Of a stretch of DNA of 64,000 nucleotides, positions 1-8,461 are shown one piece after another. This DNA comes from Demequina subtropica (lineage in GTDB: Bacteria; Actinomycetota; Actinomycetes; Actinomycetales; Demequinaceae). A program made the position numbers and the translations under genes. The stretch is taken from assembly GCF_000971235.1 (NCBI RefSeq), contig NZ_BBMB01000008.1, positions 62,001 through 126,000 on the forward strand, written 5' to 3'. A model generated the notes under the pieces. The model was not told the DNA's origin. It did not search any database and saw only the letters and a list, made by a program, of their open reading frames with translations. Each line of letters opens with the position of its first letter. The first letter of the stretch is position 1.

Positions 1-107
1 CTGGCGGGCATCGGCAGTCTAGCCACGCGCGTCGAGGCCTGGCTAGAGTCGGGACGAAGGGGACGAACCGACGCCCGCACCGGGCGCGACTGGAGGTGGA
101 TCCGCGC

Positions 108-1034
108 GTGGTGGACAAGGTGCCGGTGGTGTACGTCGCCGGGTGGGGCCGCAGCGGGACCACGCTCATCGACCGCATCCTGGGCCAGTCGCCCGATCTC
201 ATGTCGCTGGGCGAGGTGGGTCTGCTGCCCGAGCGGGGGATCATGGGCGGCGAGCTGTGCGGATGCGGGCTCGCGTTCCAGGAGTGCCCGTTCTGGACCG
301 CGGTCGGGGAGCGCGCCTTCGGCGGCTGGGACAAGGTCGACGCGCCCCGCATGAAGGTGCTCTTCCATGACCTGGGGCGCGTGCGCCACGACCTCCTGCC
401 GCGGTTCCTGGTCGAGCGCGGCGACTACCTGGACCGGGTGCGCGAGTACCTCGACTTCTACACGGCGGTGCTGGTCGCGGCGCATGAGGAGAGCGGACGC
501 ATCCCCATCGACTCGAGCAAGCACCCCACGGTCGCGAGCCTCCTGTCGCGCGCGGAGGGGCTCGACGTGCGCGTGCTGCACGTGGTCCGCGACCCCCGCG
601 GCGTCGCGTACTCGTGGACCAAGGCCGTGACCCGCACCGACGCCGGTGTCGGCTCGGTCGAGGAGATCACGCGCCTGGTGCCCGAGCGCAGCGGCTGGAT
701 CTGGCTGCGCATGAACGCCGTCGCGGGGTCGCTCAGACGCAAGGCGGCGGGGTACGCGCGTGTCCGGTACGAGGACGCCGTCGCGGACCCGGCCGGCGTG
801 CTCGGGGGCGCGCTCGACCGGCTCGGGCTCCCCTCGGCCGGGGTGCCCGGCATCGGCCCGGGCGGGGAGATCGACCTCGCCGCGTGCCACACGGTGGCCG
901 GCAACCCCTCGCGCATGCGGGTCGGCGCGACGCGGCTGCGGCTCGACTCGGAGTGGCGCACCGCCCTGCCGGCGGGGACGCGCCGCCGCGTCGGGCTGGT
1001 CACCACGCCCCTGCGGAAGCGCTACGGGTACTGA
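108..1034 (+). CDS. sulfotransferase family protein (1 of 5)
   Basis: This is a probable PAPS-dependent sulfotransferase that would transfer sulfate to a glycan or other cell-surface acceptor. GWGRSGTTLID at residues 12-22 matches the 5'-phosphosulfate loop, and VRDPRG near 160-165 matches the 3'-phosphate loop of the family. A Cys-rich stretch near 50-60 (CGCG, then C) is unusual. I chose GTG at 108 because the Shine-Dalgarno GGAGG (92-96) overlaps the alternative GTG at 96; GTG 111 is also possible. A -10-like TAGAGT lies at 44-49. It heads five sulfotransferase genes spaced 1-43 bp apart or overlapping. The acceptor is unknown. Confidence 0.8.
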   Translation: MVDKVPVVYVAGWGRSGTTLIDRILGQSPDLMSLGEVGLLPERGIMGGELCGCGLAFQECPFWTAVGERAFGGWDKVDAPRMKVLFHDLGRVRHDLLPRFLVERGDYLDRVREYLDFYTAVLVAAHEESGRIPIDSSKHPTVASLLSRAEGLDVRVLHVVRDPRGVAYSWTKAVTRTDAGVGSVEEITRLVPERSGWIWLRMNAVAGSLRRKAAGYARVRYEDAVADPAGVLGGALDRLGLPSAGVPGIGPGGEIDLAACHTVAGNPSRMRVGATRLRLDSEWRTALPAGTRRRVGLVTTPLRKRYGY

Positions 1035-1035
1035 C

Positions 1036-1959
1036 GTGGCGCGCGCGCATCGGACCATCCTGGTGACCGGGGTGCCACGCTCGGGCACCACGCCCATCGG
1101 CGAGGTGCTCGGCTTCGCCCCGAGCACGCGGTTCCTGTACGAGCCGCTCAACTTCGAGTCGGGGCTGCGCACGATCGACGCGTACTTCCCCACGCTGGGC
1201 GATGCCCGGGATCACGATGAGGACGTCCAGGCCATCCTCGACCTCCGCCTGCGGCTGCGCAGCGGGGTGTTCCCCGAGGACCGCGGGCTGCGCAGGCTGG
1301 GCAAGTACGTGGTCGGGGGGCAGAGCCGGGTGTCGGCGCGTTCCCTGCGCTGGGGGCCCACGCCCGACCATGTGATCTGGAAGGACCCGTTCGCGATCTT
1401 CCTGGTCGCGCGCATCGCGACACGCTTCGAGGTGCCGACCGTCATCACGATGCGCGATCCCCACGCGGTCGCGGCCAGCTTCAAGCGGCTCGGGTGGAGC
1501 TTCGACGTGCGCGGGATCCAGCGCCGGCTCGACCCGGACGGCGACGCGCCCTGGGCGCTGTCCGAGGAGGCGCTCGCGCTCGCGGAGTCGGGATCGGCGG
1601 TCACGGGTGCCGCGCTGTGGAGGCTCGGCTACGGGCATGCGAGCGCGACCACGGCGGGGCTCGCCAACGTCGCATGGGTGTCCGTCGAGGACGTGCTCGA
1701 GCAGCCCCGCGCGGTCTACGAGCGGCTCTACGAGTTCTGCGGGCTCGAGCTCTCCGAGGACGCGGCGCGCGCGCTCGAGGGCAAGTACCGCGCCGGAGGG
1801 CGCGAGACGCCCACGCGGACCCACGACAAGCATCGTGACGTCGGCGCCGTCGCCACCTACTGGCAGGGGAGCCTCACGGAGGAGGAGAACGCCGCCGTCG
1901 ATGCGCTCACCGCGGACGTGCGGGTGGGGGTCCCGGCGTCGCGCTCGGGGCTCCCGTGA
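1036..1959 (+). CDS. sulfotransferase family protein (2 of 5)
   Basis: The 307-residue product carries the PAPS 5' loop GVPRSGTTPIG at residues 12-22 and a 3'-phosphate loop RDPHAVAASF at 140-149. Both are hallmarks of the P-loop sulfotransferase superfamily. GTG 1036 starts one base after the TGA of the preceding gene, so the two are probably translationally coupled. Sequence outside the two PAPS loops differs clearly from the neighbouring sulfotransferases, which suggests different acceptors rather than recent duplication. The substrate cannot be read from the sequence. Location next to exopolysaccharide genes suggests a surface glycan. Confidence 0.8.
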   Translation: MARAHRTILVTGVPRSGTTPIGEVLGFAPSTRFLYEPLNFESGLRTIDAYFPTLGDARDHDEDVQAILDLRLRLRSGVFPEDRGLRRLGKYVVGGQSRVSARSLRWGPTPDHVIWKDPFAIFLVARIATRFEVPTVITMRDPHAVAASFKRLGWSFDVRGIQRRLDPDGDAPWALSEEALALAESGSAVTGAALWRLGYGHASATTAGLANVAWVSVEDVLEQPRAVYERLYEFCGLELSEDAARALEGKYRAGGRETPTRTHDKHRDVGAVATYWQGSLTEEENAAVDALTADVRVGVPASRSGLP

Positions 1960-2002
1960 GCGCGTCGGGTATGCCGGGAATGCACTGTTATATGGTGGCG
2001 CC

Positions 2003-2821
2003 ATGCTCGACGGGCTGAGGAGTACCACGGAGTTCATGGCGCGCAGCGCGACCTCGGGCGCGCGCGTCCTGCCGGACTTCCTCATCATCGGCGCGCAGAA
2101 GGCGGGCACCACGTCGCTGAGCGAGTACCTCGAGGAGCTCGACGCGGTGCGCCCGGCCTTCCGCAAGGAGGTCCACTACTTCGACCACCACCACACGCGC
2201 GGCGAGTCCTGGTACCGCGCGCACTTCCCGCGCGCGGGCGAGTCGCGCGACTGGCTCGCGGGCGACGCGTCGCCGTTCTACCTCGCGCACCCGAGGGCTC
2301 CCGAGCGGGCCGCCGCGCTGCTGCCCGACGCGCGCATAGTCGCGCTCCTGCGTGATCCGGTCGAGCGTGCGTTCTCGCACTTCCACCACGAGCGCGCGCT
2401 GGGGCACGAGGACGTCGAGAGCTTCCGCGAGGCCGTCGACCTCGAGGAGGAGCGCACGGCGGCCGCCTGGGAGGCGCTCGCGGCCGGGGCCCAGCGCCGC
2501 GTGGTCGCCGAGCGCTGCAGCTACGTGCGCCGCGGCCTCTACGCCCCGCAGCTGCGCCGCTGGCTCGCGCGCTACCCGCGCGACCAGGTGTTCGTGGGGC
2601 TGTCGAGCGACATGTTCGCGGACCCCACCGCCTTCCTCACGGAGGTCACGGAGTTCCTCGGGCTGGGCGGGGTGAGCCTCGCGGGCATCGACCTCGCGCC
2701 GCGCAACGCGCGCCAGTACACGGGGATCCCCGAGGAGGACGTCGCGTACGTGCGGCCGATGTTCGAGCAGGACGCCGCCGAGCTCGCGCAGCTGCTCGGC
2801 AGGGAGATCCCGTGGGCATGA
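2003..2821 (+). CDS. carbohydrate-type sulfotransferase (3 of 5)
   Basis: This 272-residue protein most resembles the carbohydrate (NDST-like) branch of sulfotransferases. GAQKAGTTSL at residues 30-39 is the PAPS 5' loop, RKEVHYFD at 54-61 resembles the family's KEPHYFD element, and RDPVERAFSHF at 117-127 is the 3' loop. The ATG at 2003 follows an AT-rich stretch (TTATAT at 1988-1993) that could be a -10 box, so a promoter may sit inside the run of sulfotransferase genes. It ends in an ATGA overlap with the next gene. This member gives the best argument that a polysaccharide is the acceptor. Confidence 0.85.
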   Translation: MLDGLRSTTEFMARSATSGARVLPDFLIIGAQKAGTTSLSEYLEELDAVRPAFRKEVHYFDHHHTRGESWYRAHFPRAGESRDWLAGDASPFYLAHPRAPERAAALLPDARIVALLRDPVERAFSHFHHERALGHEDVESFREAVDLEEERTAAAWEALAAGAQRRVVAERCSYVRRGLYAPQLRRWLARYPRDQVFVGLSSDMFADPTAFLTEVTEFLGLGGVSLAGIDLAPRNARQYTGIPEEDVAYVRPMFEQDAAELAQLLGREIPWA

Positions 2822-3726
2822 GCGAGCCGCATCGGATGGTGTTCGTGGGCGGCGCGCACCGCTCGGGCACCACGGTGCTCGCCAAGGTGATGGCCGCATC
2901 GTCCGAGATCGCCGGCCTGGTGGGGACCGGGGTGCCCGAGGACGAGGGTCAGCACCTCCAGACCGTCCTGCCGATCGCGATGGAGCTGGGCGGCCCGACC
3001 CGCTGGGCGCTGCACCCCGAGGCGCACGAGGGCCCCGCGCCCGAGCCGATGCGCGAGGACATGCGCCGGTCCATCGAGGAGGCGTGGGAGCCGTACTGGT
3101 CGTCGGATGCCGCGCTCAGGGTGGAGAAGTCGCCGCCGAACGTCGCGCGGCTGCCGTTCCTCCAGTCCGTGTGGCCGGATGCGCGGTTCATCGTCATCAC
3201 GCGCCACCCGCTGATCCAGGCGCTCGCGGTGCACAAGTGGGACCGGTCGCTGCCGATGCTGCTTCCCACGCTCGGGCTGCGCTTCGAGGGCACGCTCGAC
3301 AACTGGTTCGCCATCCACGAGGGCCTCGCGGCCGACGCCCCGGGGATCCGCAACCTGCTGGTGCTGCGGTACGAGCACCTCATGCGCGATCCGGAGCGGG
3401 AGCTGGGGAAGGTGTCGGAGTTCCTGGGGCTCTCGGAGCCGCTCGACGCCTCGATGATCGACGCCGCGCGCTCCGACGCGTACCGGGGCTTCGTGGAGAG
3501 CCAGCGCACGCGCCGATGGGGCCCGCACCCGCCCGTGATGTCGCCCACGCGTCAGCGCTCGGGCCTCAAGTGGTCCATGTACGGGTCGAGCTGGGCGGTG
3601 GTGAGCCGCGTCGACTCCCTCACCGGGAGGTACTCGCGCATCGCCGACCGCTACGAGGACCGGGCGCGCGCGCTCGGCTACTCGATGCACGATCTCGACG
3701 ACGTCCGCGAGTTCGTGGGGAGCTGA
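2818..3726 (+). CDS. sulfotransferase family protein (4 of 5)
   Basis: The product is 302 residues. GGAHRSGTTVLA at residues 11-22 is the PAPS 5' loop, EKSPPN at 103-108 matches the conserved (E/D)KSPxN element of bacterial sulfotransferases, and ITRHP at 127-131 occupies the 3'-phosphate loop. I chose ATG 2818 because it forms an ATGA overlap with the upstream stop and has a purine-rich site about 10 nt upstream; GTG 2812 is an alternative. The C-terminal part carries WGPHPPVMSPTRQ, typical of acceptor-binding tails. Acceptor unknown. Confidence 0.8.
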   Translation: MSEPHRMVFVGGAHRSGTTVLAKVMAASSEIAGLVGTGVPEDEGQHLQTVLPIAMELGGPTRWALHPEAHEGPAPEPMREDMRRSIEEAWEPYWSSDAALRVEKSPPNVARLPFLQSVWPDARFIVITRHPLIQALAVHKWDRSLPMLLPTLGLRFEGTLDNWFAIHEGLAADAPGIRNLLVLRYEHLMRDPERELGKVSEFLGLSEPLDASMIDAARSDAYRGFVESQRTRRWGPHPPVMSPTRQRSGLKWSMYGSSWAVVSRVDSLTGRYSRIADRYEDRARALGYSMHDLDDVREFVGS

Positions 3727-3727
3727 C

Positions 3728-4438
3728 ATGGCCGTCCTGACCGAGGTGAGCGCGCGCGTGCTGCCGCCCGCGCGCCGGCTCAAGTGGCGCATCGGCGCCA
3801 CCGCGTGGGGGAGCGGGGCGATCGCGCGCCTGCGCCGCCACACCCGTGGGCTGACGATGCGCGACACCGCCCTGGTGGTCGAGGGCTTCCCGCGCTCGGG
3901 CAACTCCTTCTTCGTCCGCTACCTGCGGACCTGCGACCCCGAGGTCCGGCTGGGCCACCACCTGCACGTGGTCGGGCAGTACGCGCGCGCCGCGCGGTGG
4001 GACGTGCCGGCGGTGCTGGTGGTGCGCCGGCCGCTGGACGCGGTGCTGTCGCTCCTGGTCGCGGACCCGCGCATGGACGCGGACCTCGCGGTCGAGTGGT
4101 GGCGCTTCTACCACCAGCGGATGCTCCCGTACCTCGACCGGGTCATGGTGCTGCCGTTCGAGCAGTTCACGCAGGACCCGGAGGGCGCGGCGCACGCGAT
4201 CGAGGCGCGGTACGGGCTGGACCTCCATGCCGAGCCCTACGACGAGGAGCTCCAGGAGCGCATCCGCGCCCGCCTGCTCGAGACGCCGGGCTATCAGCGC
4301 AAGGGCATGGCCGGCCTGGTGCCGGTGCCCACGGAGGAGAAGAAGGCGCGCCGCCGCGAGCTCGAGGACCGTGCCGTCGCGGCGCTCGCCGGCAGCGGCT
4401 GCGACGAGCTCCACGCGCAGATCCTGGCGCCCCGCTGA
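3728..4438 (+). CDS. short sulfotransferase-like protein (5 of 5)
   Basis: At 236 residues this is the shortest of the five. VEGFPRSGNSF at residues 51-61 replaces the usual GTT with GNS but is still recognisable as a PAPS 5' loop, and RRPLDAVLS at 100-108 fits the 3' loop. A basic segment of about 45 residues precedes the catalytic core and could lie on the membrane. The start is one base after the previous stop. The last codons (LAPR-stop) lie inside the left arm of a 19-bp perfect inverted repeat. Confidence 0.7.
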   Translation: MAVLTEVSARVLPPARRLKWRIGATAWGSGAIARLRRHTRGLTMRDTALVVEGFPRSGNSFFVRYLRTCDPEVRLGHHLHVVGQYARAARWDVPAVLVVRRPLDAVLSLLVADPRMDADLAVEWWRFYHQRMLPYLDRVMVLPFEQFTQDPEGAAHAIEARYGLDLHAEPYDEELQERIRARLLETPGYQRKGMAGLVPVPTEEKKARRRELEDRAVAALAGSGCDELHAQILAPR

Positions 4439-4492
4439 CACATGGGCGCTCGCACAGGGCCGTGTGCGCACCTCCATGTGTCAGCGGGGCGC
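4427..4492. repeat. palindromic gene-end element, family 3, copy I
   Basis: A 19-bp perfect inverted repeat has its left arm at 4427-4445 (GCGCCCCGCTGACACATGG) and its right arm at 4474-4492. An inner stem is possible from CGCACA pairing with TGTGCG. The arms contain the ends of two convergent genes, both of which finish ...LAPR-stop. It may act as a bidirectional terminator although no T-tract follows. A second copy sharing the left arm and ATGGGCGCTCGCACA lies at 5500-5551. Confidence 0.75.
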
Positions 4493-5410
4493 GAGCCGGG
4501 CGCTGATGGTCAGCCGCACCATGCGGCGGCACCACGCTGGTCGCCCGCTCAGGTCCTGGAACGAGAACCTGACCGTGTGCCATCCAGCCGAGCCGAACTC
4601 GGTGTCGCGCTCGCGGTCACGCCTCCTGGCAGCGCGGCTGCCGTGATACGCCTCGCCGTCGCACTCGATCACGGTGCGCGATCTCCGGTGGAGGGCATCG
4701 GCGGTGCGGTCCCGTCCCTCGATGACCATCGCGACCTGCCACTCGAGCTCCGCGAACTCCGGCCCGACGAACACCTCGCGCCGCGCCATCACCTCGGTCG
4801 GCGAGGTCGCGCCCGACGTGAACGCGCCCATGATCCCGTCGAACATCCGGCGATCAGGCAGGCGCGAGCGCCGCCTCGCCGCATCGATCAGGCGCCGGGG
4901 TCCCGCGATCCTGAGCCACAGCGCGCGGTACAGCACATCCTTGCGGCGCCACCTCGGGGCGCACGCCCATGCGTCGAGCAGCGCCGCCTCCGCAGGGAGG
5001 CATCGCACGCCGCTCCGGGACGATGCAGAGCGAGGCAGCCCGGTGCGCGTGAGGTCCACCCATGCGGGAGCGCGTGCGTTCCAGGCAGGCGGACCGAGGC
5101 ATCGGACCCGCTTCGGAGCTGGATAGCGCGAGTCGAGAAGGTGAAGGGCCGACTCTCCCGCGATGAGCACGCGCCCCTTCGACCAGGCTCGCACCGCCTC
5201 GCACCGCACCGCGTGGGAATCGGCGCACGCCGCCGCAACATAGACGCCGGGAAGCAGCGCGATGATGCGTCCCCGCCGCGCAGCGTTCTCCAGTCCGCGT
5301 CGTCCGACGGCCGTGAGCACCGCGCTGCGAGTCATGGCTCCCGGCGCACGCCGCTCGAGCCGCGCGACCAGCTGGTCCACGCGACGGTCAAGCTCCAGCG
5401 ACCGAGGCAC
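4481..5410 (-). CDS. DUF559 / AbiEi-type domain protein
   Basis: The 309-residue product has an N-terminal winged-helix-like region (MTRSAVLTAVGRRGLENA followed by RRGRIIALLPGVYVAA), as in AbiEi-type antitoxin or regulator proteins. Its C-terminal DUF559 domain has IECDGEAYHG near 248-257, RRRDRERD and GWHTVRF, typical of the VSR/PD-(D/E)XK-like nuclease fold. Whether it cleaves DNA is unknown, and no toxin partner is adjacent. GTG 5410 has AGGCGAGG upstream on its strand; ATG 5335 is an alternative. Family 3 palindromes bracket the gene on both sides, and a second DUF559 gene at 34353 is bracketed in the same way by a different family. Confidence 0.65.
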   Translation of the reverse strand: MPRSLELDRRVDQLVARLERRAPGAMTRSAVLTAVGRRGLENAARRGRIIALLPGVYVAAACADSHAVRCEAVRAWSKGRVLIAGESALHLLDSRYPAPKRVRCLGPPAWNARAPAWVDLTRTGLPRSASSRSGVRCLPAEAALLDAWACAPRWRRKDVLYRALWLRIAGPRRLIDAARRRSRLPDRRMFDGIMGAFTSGATSPTEVMARREVFVGPEFAELEWQVAMVIEGRDRTADALHRRSRTVIECDGEAYHGSRAARRRDRERDTEFGSAGWHTVRFSFQDLSGRPAWCRRMVRLTISARLAPR

Positions 5411-5499
5411 GCGCGCATCGTGCCTCGCCTGCGAGGACGGGCGCCGCGGTGCGCCTGGGCCTGTGGAGGGGCGACGCGGTCCGCGCGGCCGTGCACCCC

Positions 5500-5551
5500 G
5501 CTGACACATGGGCGCTCGCACACCGCCCTGCGCGTACGTTCATGTGTCAGC
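5500..5551. repeat. palindromic gene-end element, family 3, copy J
   Basis: Inverted arms GCTGACACATG (5500-5510) and CATGTGTCAGC (5541-5551) surround a GC-rich centre that begins with the same GGCGCTCGCACA as copy I at 4427-4492. The two copies are in the same orientation on either side of the DUF559 gene. The right arm includes the stop codon of the flippase gene that ends at 5547. Confidence 0.7.
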
Positions 5552-7013
5552 CGGCCGCAGACGCGGACCGACGCAGCGAGCCCGCCACCTGCCGCACGAA
5601 GCGCATGAAGGTCCGCCGCAGGCGCCCGTTGAGGGCGAGCATCAGGCCCGCCACCGCGAGGCCCGCCGCGGTGCCCGCGAGGATCTGCGGCACGTTCCCG
5701 TCGACCCAGAGCCGCGGCAGCGCCGCCGCGATCGCGATGGGCGCCGCGAACAGCGCCGTCGCGTACGCCGTCCCGCCGAGCACCGACCTTGCGGACACGC
5801 CGACGGCCCGTCCTGCGAACACCGCGCCCACGGGCCAGAACACCAGCCACGCGACGGCGTTCATCACCGACACCCCGACCACGCCCCACGGCAGGCCCGC
5901 GAGCGACAGCGCGACCACCGCCGGCTGGCTCCACAGGCTGAAGCGCAGCCCCGCGGCCGTGGCCTCGCCCGCGATGAACAGCCACTGCTGGACCGTCGCC
6001 ACCAGCCTGAAGCCGGCCCCGATGGTCACCAGCTGGAACACCACGCCGGCGACCTGCCAGTCCGGTCCCAGCAGCACCACCACCAGCGGCTCGCCTATCG
6101 CCGCGGCGAGCCACATCGCCGAGACCATCGACATCACGATCGCCACCTGGAGGCTGTCGAAGGCCCGCATCATGCGCGCGCGGTCGTCGCGCACCCGCGC
6201 CAGCAGCGGGATCGCGACCTGCTGGAGGCCGTCGGTGAGCGAGTTGACGGGCGTGGCGGACAGCTGCGACGCGCGGTCGTACTGGCCCACCATCGCGGCC
6301 GGCTGGAACAGGCCCATCACCGGCACCAGGATGCTGCGCGTGAGGCTGCGCACCATGGTGAGCCCGAAGATGTGCGCGCCCACGCGGATCAGGCCCCCGG
6401 CCTCGCGCCACTCGCCCGGCAGCCCGGGCCACCAGCGCGCCGCGAACGCGAGCCACGGCAGCTGCAGCGCCTGCGGCACCACGGCGAGCACCACCAGCGC
6501 GTACGGGCTCCCGGTCGCCGCGGCGAAGGCGACCGCCGCGCCGACGCCGATCACGCGCGTGGCCGCCACGATCGCCTGCGAGGACGCCGCCTTGAGGTCC
6601 ACCATGAGCTGCCCGCGGAACTGCGCGGTGAGGCCGGCGAGCAGCGGCACCAGCGCGAGCCAGCGCGTGAGGGGGACGATGCGCGGCTCGTCGTAGAGCG
6701 CCGCGATCGCGTCCGCGCCCAGGAAGAACGCGAGCGCGAACACCACGCCCAGACCCGCGTTGACCGCGAACAGCGAGCTGCGTGCGCGATGCGACAGGCC
6801 CGGCGCCTGCGCCACCGCCATCGGCAGCCCGAGGCCGATGATCGCGACGGCGATGTCGGACAGGCTGACCACGATCGCGACCAGGCCGAAGTACTCGGGC
6901 GCGATCCACCGTGCGAGCAGGATCACCGAGACCAGGCGCGCGGCCATCGTGACCGCCTGCGTGACGATCGCGACGACGCCGCCGCGCGCGCCCACGCGGG
7001 CCAGGTCGGTCAT
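5547..7013 (-). CDS. Wzx-like oligosaccharide flippase
   Basis: This 488-residue protein is almost entirely hydrophobic, with about 12-14 predicted membrane segments. Its opening, a short charged N-terminus then VVAIVTQAVTMAARLVSVILLA and WIAPEYFGLVAIV, is typical of the polysaccharide synthesis (Wzx/MATE-like) flippases that move lipid-linked repeat units across the membrane. I chose ATG 7013, where homology-like sequence begins (MTDLARVGARGG); longer readings add a Pro/Arg-rich segment unlike the family. It is transcribed opposite to its neighbours and is one of two flippases in the locus, the other being at 18447. Confidence 0.8.
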   Translation of the reverse strand: MTDLARVGARGGVVAIVTQAVTMAARLVSVILLARWIAPEYFGLVAIVVSLSDIAVAIIGLGLPMAVAQAPGLSHRARSSLFAVNAGLGVVFALAFFLGADAIAALYDEPRIVPLTRWLALVPLLAGLTAQFRGQLMVDLKAASSQAIVAATRVIGVGAAVAFAAATGSPYALVVLAVVPQALQLPWLAFAARWWPGLPGEWREAGGLIRVGAHIFGLTMVRSLTRSILVPVMGLFQPAAMVGQYDRASQLSATPVNSLTDGLQQVAIPLLARVRDDRARMMRAFDSLQVAIVMSMVSAMWLAAAIGEPLVVVLLGPDWQVAGVVFQLVTIGAGFRLVATVQQWLFIAGEATAAGLRFSLWSQPAVVALSLAGLPWGVVGVSVMNAVAWLVFWPVGAVFAGRAVGVSARSVLGGTAYATALFAAPIAIAAALPRLWVDGNVPQILAGTAAGLAVAGLMLALNGRLRRTFMRFVRQVAGSLRRSASAAG

Positions 7014-7164
7014 CGGGCGGGACCCCGGCTGCCGGGGACGATGCGGGGCGGTGCGATGCGGTGCGCGAGCCGACCTGCCATCCTCACCCCCGGGTGCGAT
7101 CACATGTGCTCGCACTCTACCTGGCGGGCCGCTCGCGCCCCCGGGCGAGCGGGCGCGCGGGCGA

Positions 7165-7170
7165 TAGTGT
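7165..7170 (+). promoter_or_regulatory. -10 box, leaderless start of 7178 gene
   Basis: TAGTGT ends 7 nt before the GTG at 7178. The spacing fits transcription starting at the initiation codon. No Shine-Dalgarno sequence is present. Confidence 0.5.
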
Positions 7171-7177
7171 GGCGCGC

Positions 7178-8140
7178 GTGGAGCCCAGCGCGCTGACCGC
7201 GGCGGATGCGGTGGAGCTCGCCCACGCCCTCGTGGACGGCGTGGGGCGTGCGCGCGGCATCCGCGTGCTGTTCCTCAAGGGCCCCGGCGCCGCCCATCAC
7301 GGACTGCGGCCCGCGCGCGTGAGCGCCGACGCGGACGCGATGGTGGCGCCCGGCGATCTCGCGTCGATGCTCGAGGGCCTCGCCGCGGCCGGCTGGCACG
7401 AGCGCGAGCACTCCGACCTCGCCCACCTGTTCGCGACGCACTCCGTCACGCTCATCCATGACGCCTGGCCGTGCGACATCGACGTGCACGTGCGCTTCCC
7501 GGGATTCCTGCAGGATCCTGCGGACGTGTTCGAGGCGCTGTGGGAGCGCCGCGTCCCGATCGCCCTGGCCGGTGTCGAGGTCTCCATCCCCGACCGGACC
7601 GGCGCGATCCTCATCGCGGCGCTGCACAGCCTGCGCACGCCGGCCCAGACGTCGCGGCATGCCGCCGAGGTCCGGATGCTGCTGGACATGGTCCTGCCGT
7701 CGCTCGACGAGGCCGAGCGCGAGGACCTCGCGAGCCTGGCATCCCTGACCGGGTGCCAGGACACCGCGAGGCCGGTGCTCGAGCGGTTCGTCGTGCTCCC
7801 ACCGTCCACCCCCGCGCGCGTCGACCCCGAGCTCGACGCGTGGCGGGTGCGCACGGGCGCGCAAGGATCCTCCACGGTCCAGCACTGGCAGATCATCGTG
7901 AGCTCGCCGCTGCGGCGCCGTCCGCGCCTGATCTGGAACGCGTTCTGGCGATCCGCGGAGGACCTGCGCCGCGACCACCCGGAGATCCCGCCGGGCCGCG
8001 TCGCGCTCGTGCGGGCACGCCTCGCCCGGTGGGGTCGAGGGCTGCGCGCTGCCCCGGGGGTGCTGTCCTCGCTGGCCCGGGCGCGCCGGGGCGAGACGGA
8101 CCGGACCCTCACCCGCCCCGACGGGGGAGGCGGGACATGA
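7178..8140 (+). CDS. NTP_transf_5 family nucleotidyltransferase
   Basis: The 320-residue product resembles the uncharacterised nucleotidyltransferase family NTP_transf_5. FLKGPGAA near 32-39 and SADADAMV at 49-56 form the nucleotidyltransferase active-site pattern with paired acidic residues, followed by CDIDVHVRF. Family members occur in exopolysaccharide and some peptide-modification clusters, often beside PqqD-like and HPr-kinase-like proteins, as here. GTG 7178 is supported by the -10 box 7 nt upstream; GTG 7169 is also in frame. It overlaps the following PqqD-like gene by ATGA. The molecule it modifies is unknown. Confidence 0.7.
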   Translation: MEPSALTAADAVELAHALVDGVGRARGIRVLFLKGPGAAHHGLRPARVSADADAMVAPGDLASMLEGLAAAGWHEREHSDLAHLFATHSVTLIHDAWPCDIDVHVRFPGFLQDPADVFEALWERRVPIALAGVEVSIPDRTGAILIAALHSLRTPAQTSRHAAEVRMLLDMVLPSLDEAEREDLASLASLTGCQDTARPVLERFVVLPPSTPARVDPELDAWRVRTGAQGSSTVQHWQIIVSSPLRRRPRLIWNAFWRSAEDLRRDHPEIPPGRVALVRARLARWGRGLRAAPGVLSSLARARRGETDRTLTRPDGGGGT

Positions 8141-8433
8141 CCCCCGCATCGTCCCTGCGTCGGGTGCCCGGGATCGCCGAGGTCCTGCATGACGACCGCG
8201 CCGTGGTGCTCAACCTGCCGCGCGTCGAGCAGCAGCAGTCCCCGTACCTGTTCGAGGGCACGGCCTTCGAGATCTGGACGCGCATCGACGGCACCCGCAG
8301 CGTCGACGACGTGGCGGGGGAGCTCGTCGCGGCGCATGGCGGCGAGGCCGGCGAGATCGCGGAGGCGGTCGCATCGTTCGTGGCGCAGTTGACCGAGCTG
8401 GGCCTGGTGGAGAGGATCGCGCCCCTAAACTGA
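8137..8433 (+). CDS. PqqD-like small protein (RRE fold)
   Basis: This 98-residue protein has the PqqD-family pattern: an N-terminal strand pair ending in AVVLNLPR, a central GTAFEIWTRIDGTRSVDDVAGEL helix-turn-helix core, and a C-terminal helix ending in LTELGLVERI. PqqD proteins and the related RiPP recognition elements bind leader peptides for modifying enzymes. In polysaccharide loci their role is not established. It is translationally coupled to the nucleotidyltransferase by an ATGA overlap and lies 28 bp before the BY-kinase gene. A second PqqD-like gene follows the HPrK-like gene. Confidence 0.7.
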   Translation: MTPASSLRRVPGIAEVLHDDRAVVLNLPRVEQQQSPYLFEGTAFEIWTRIDGTRSVDDVAGELVAAHGGEAGEIAEAVASFVAQLTELGLVERIAPLN

Positions 8434-8461
8434 CGAGACGAGGGACAGGAAAGAGGGATCC

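Noticed and set aside
1-107. End of an upstream gene at the window start
   Set aside because: No frame in the first 107 bases has convincing coding character. Only a -10-like TAGAGT (44-49) and a ribosome site (92-96) could be seen.
4481-5521. Longer N-terminus of the first DUF559 protein beginning inside palindrome J
   Set aside because: The extra residues are Pro/Arg-rich, start within the repeat arm and are unlike the compact N-terminus of the second DUF559 protein.
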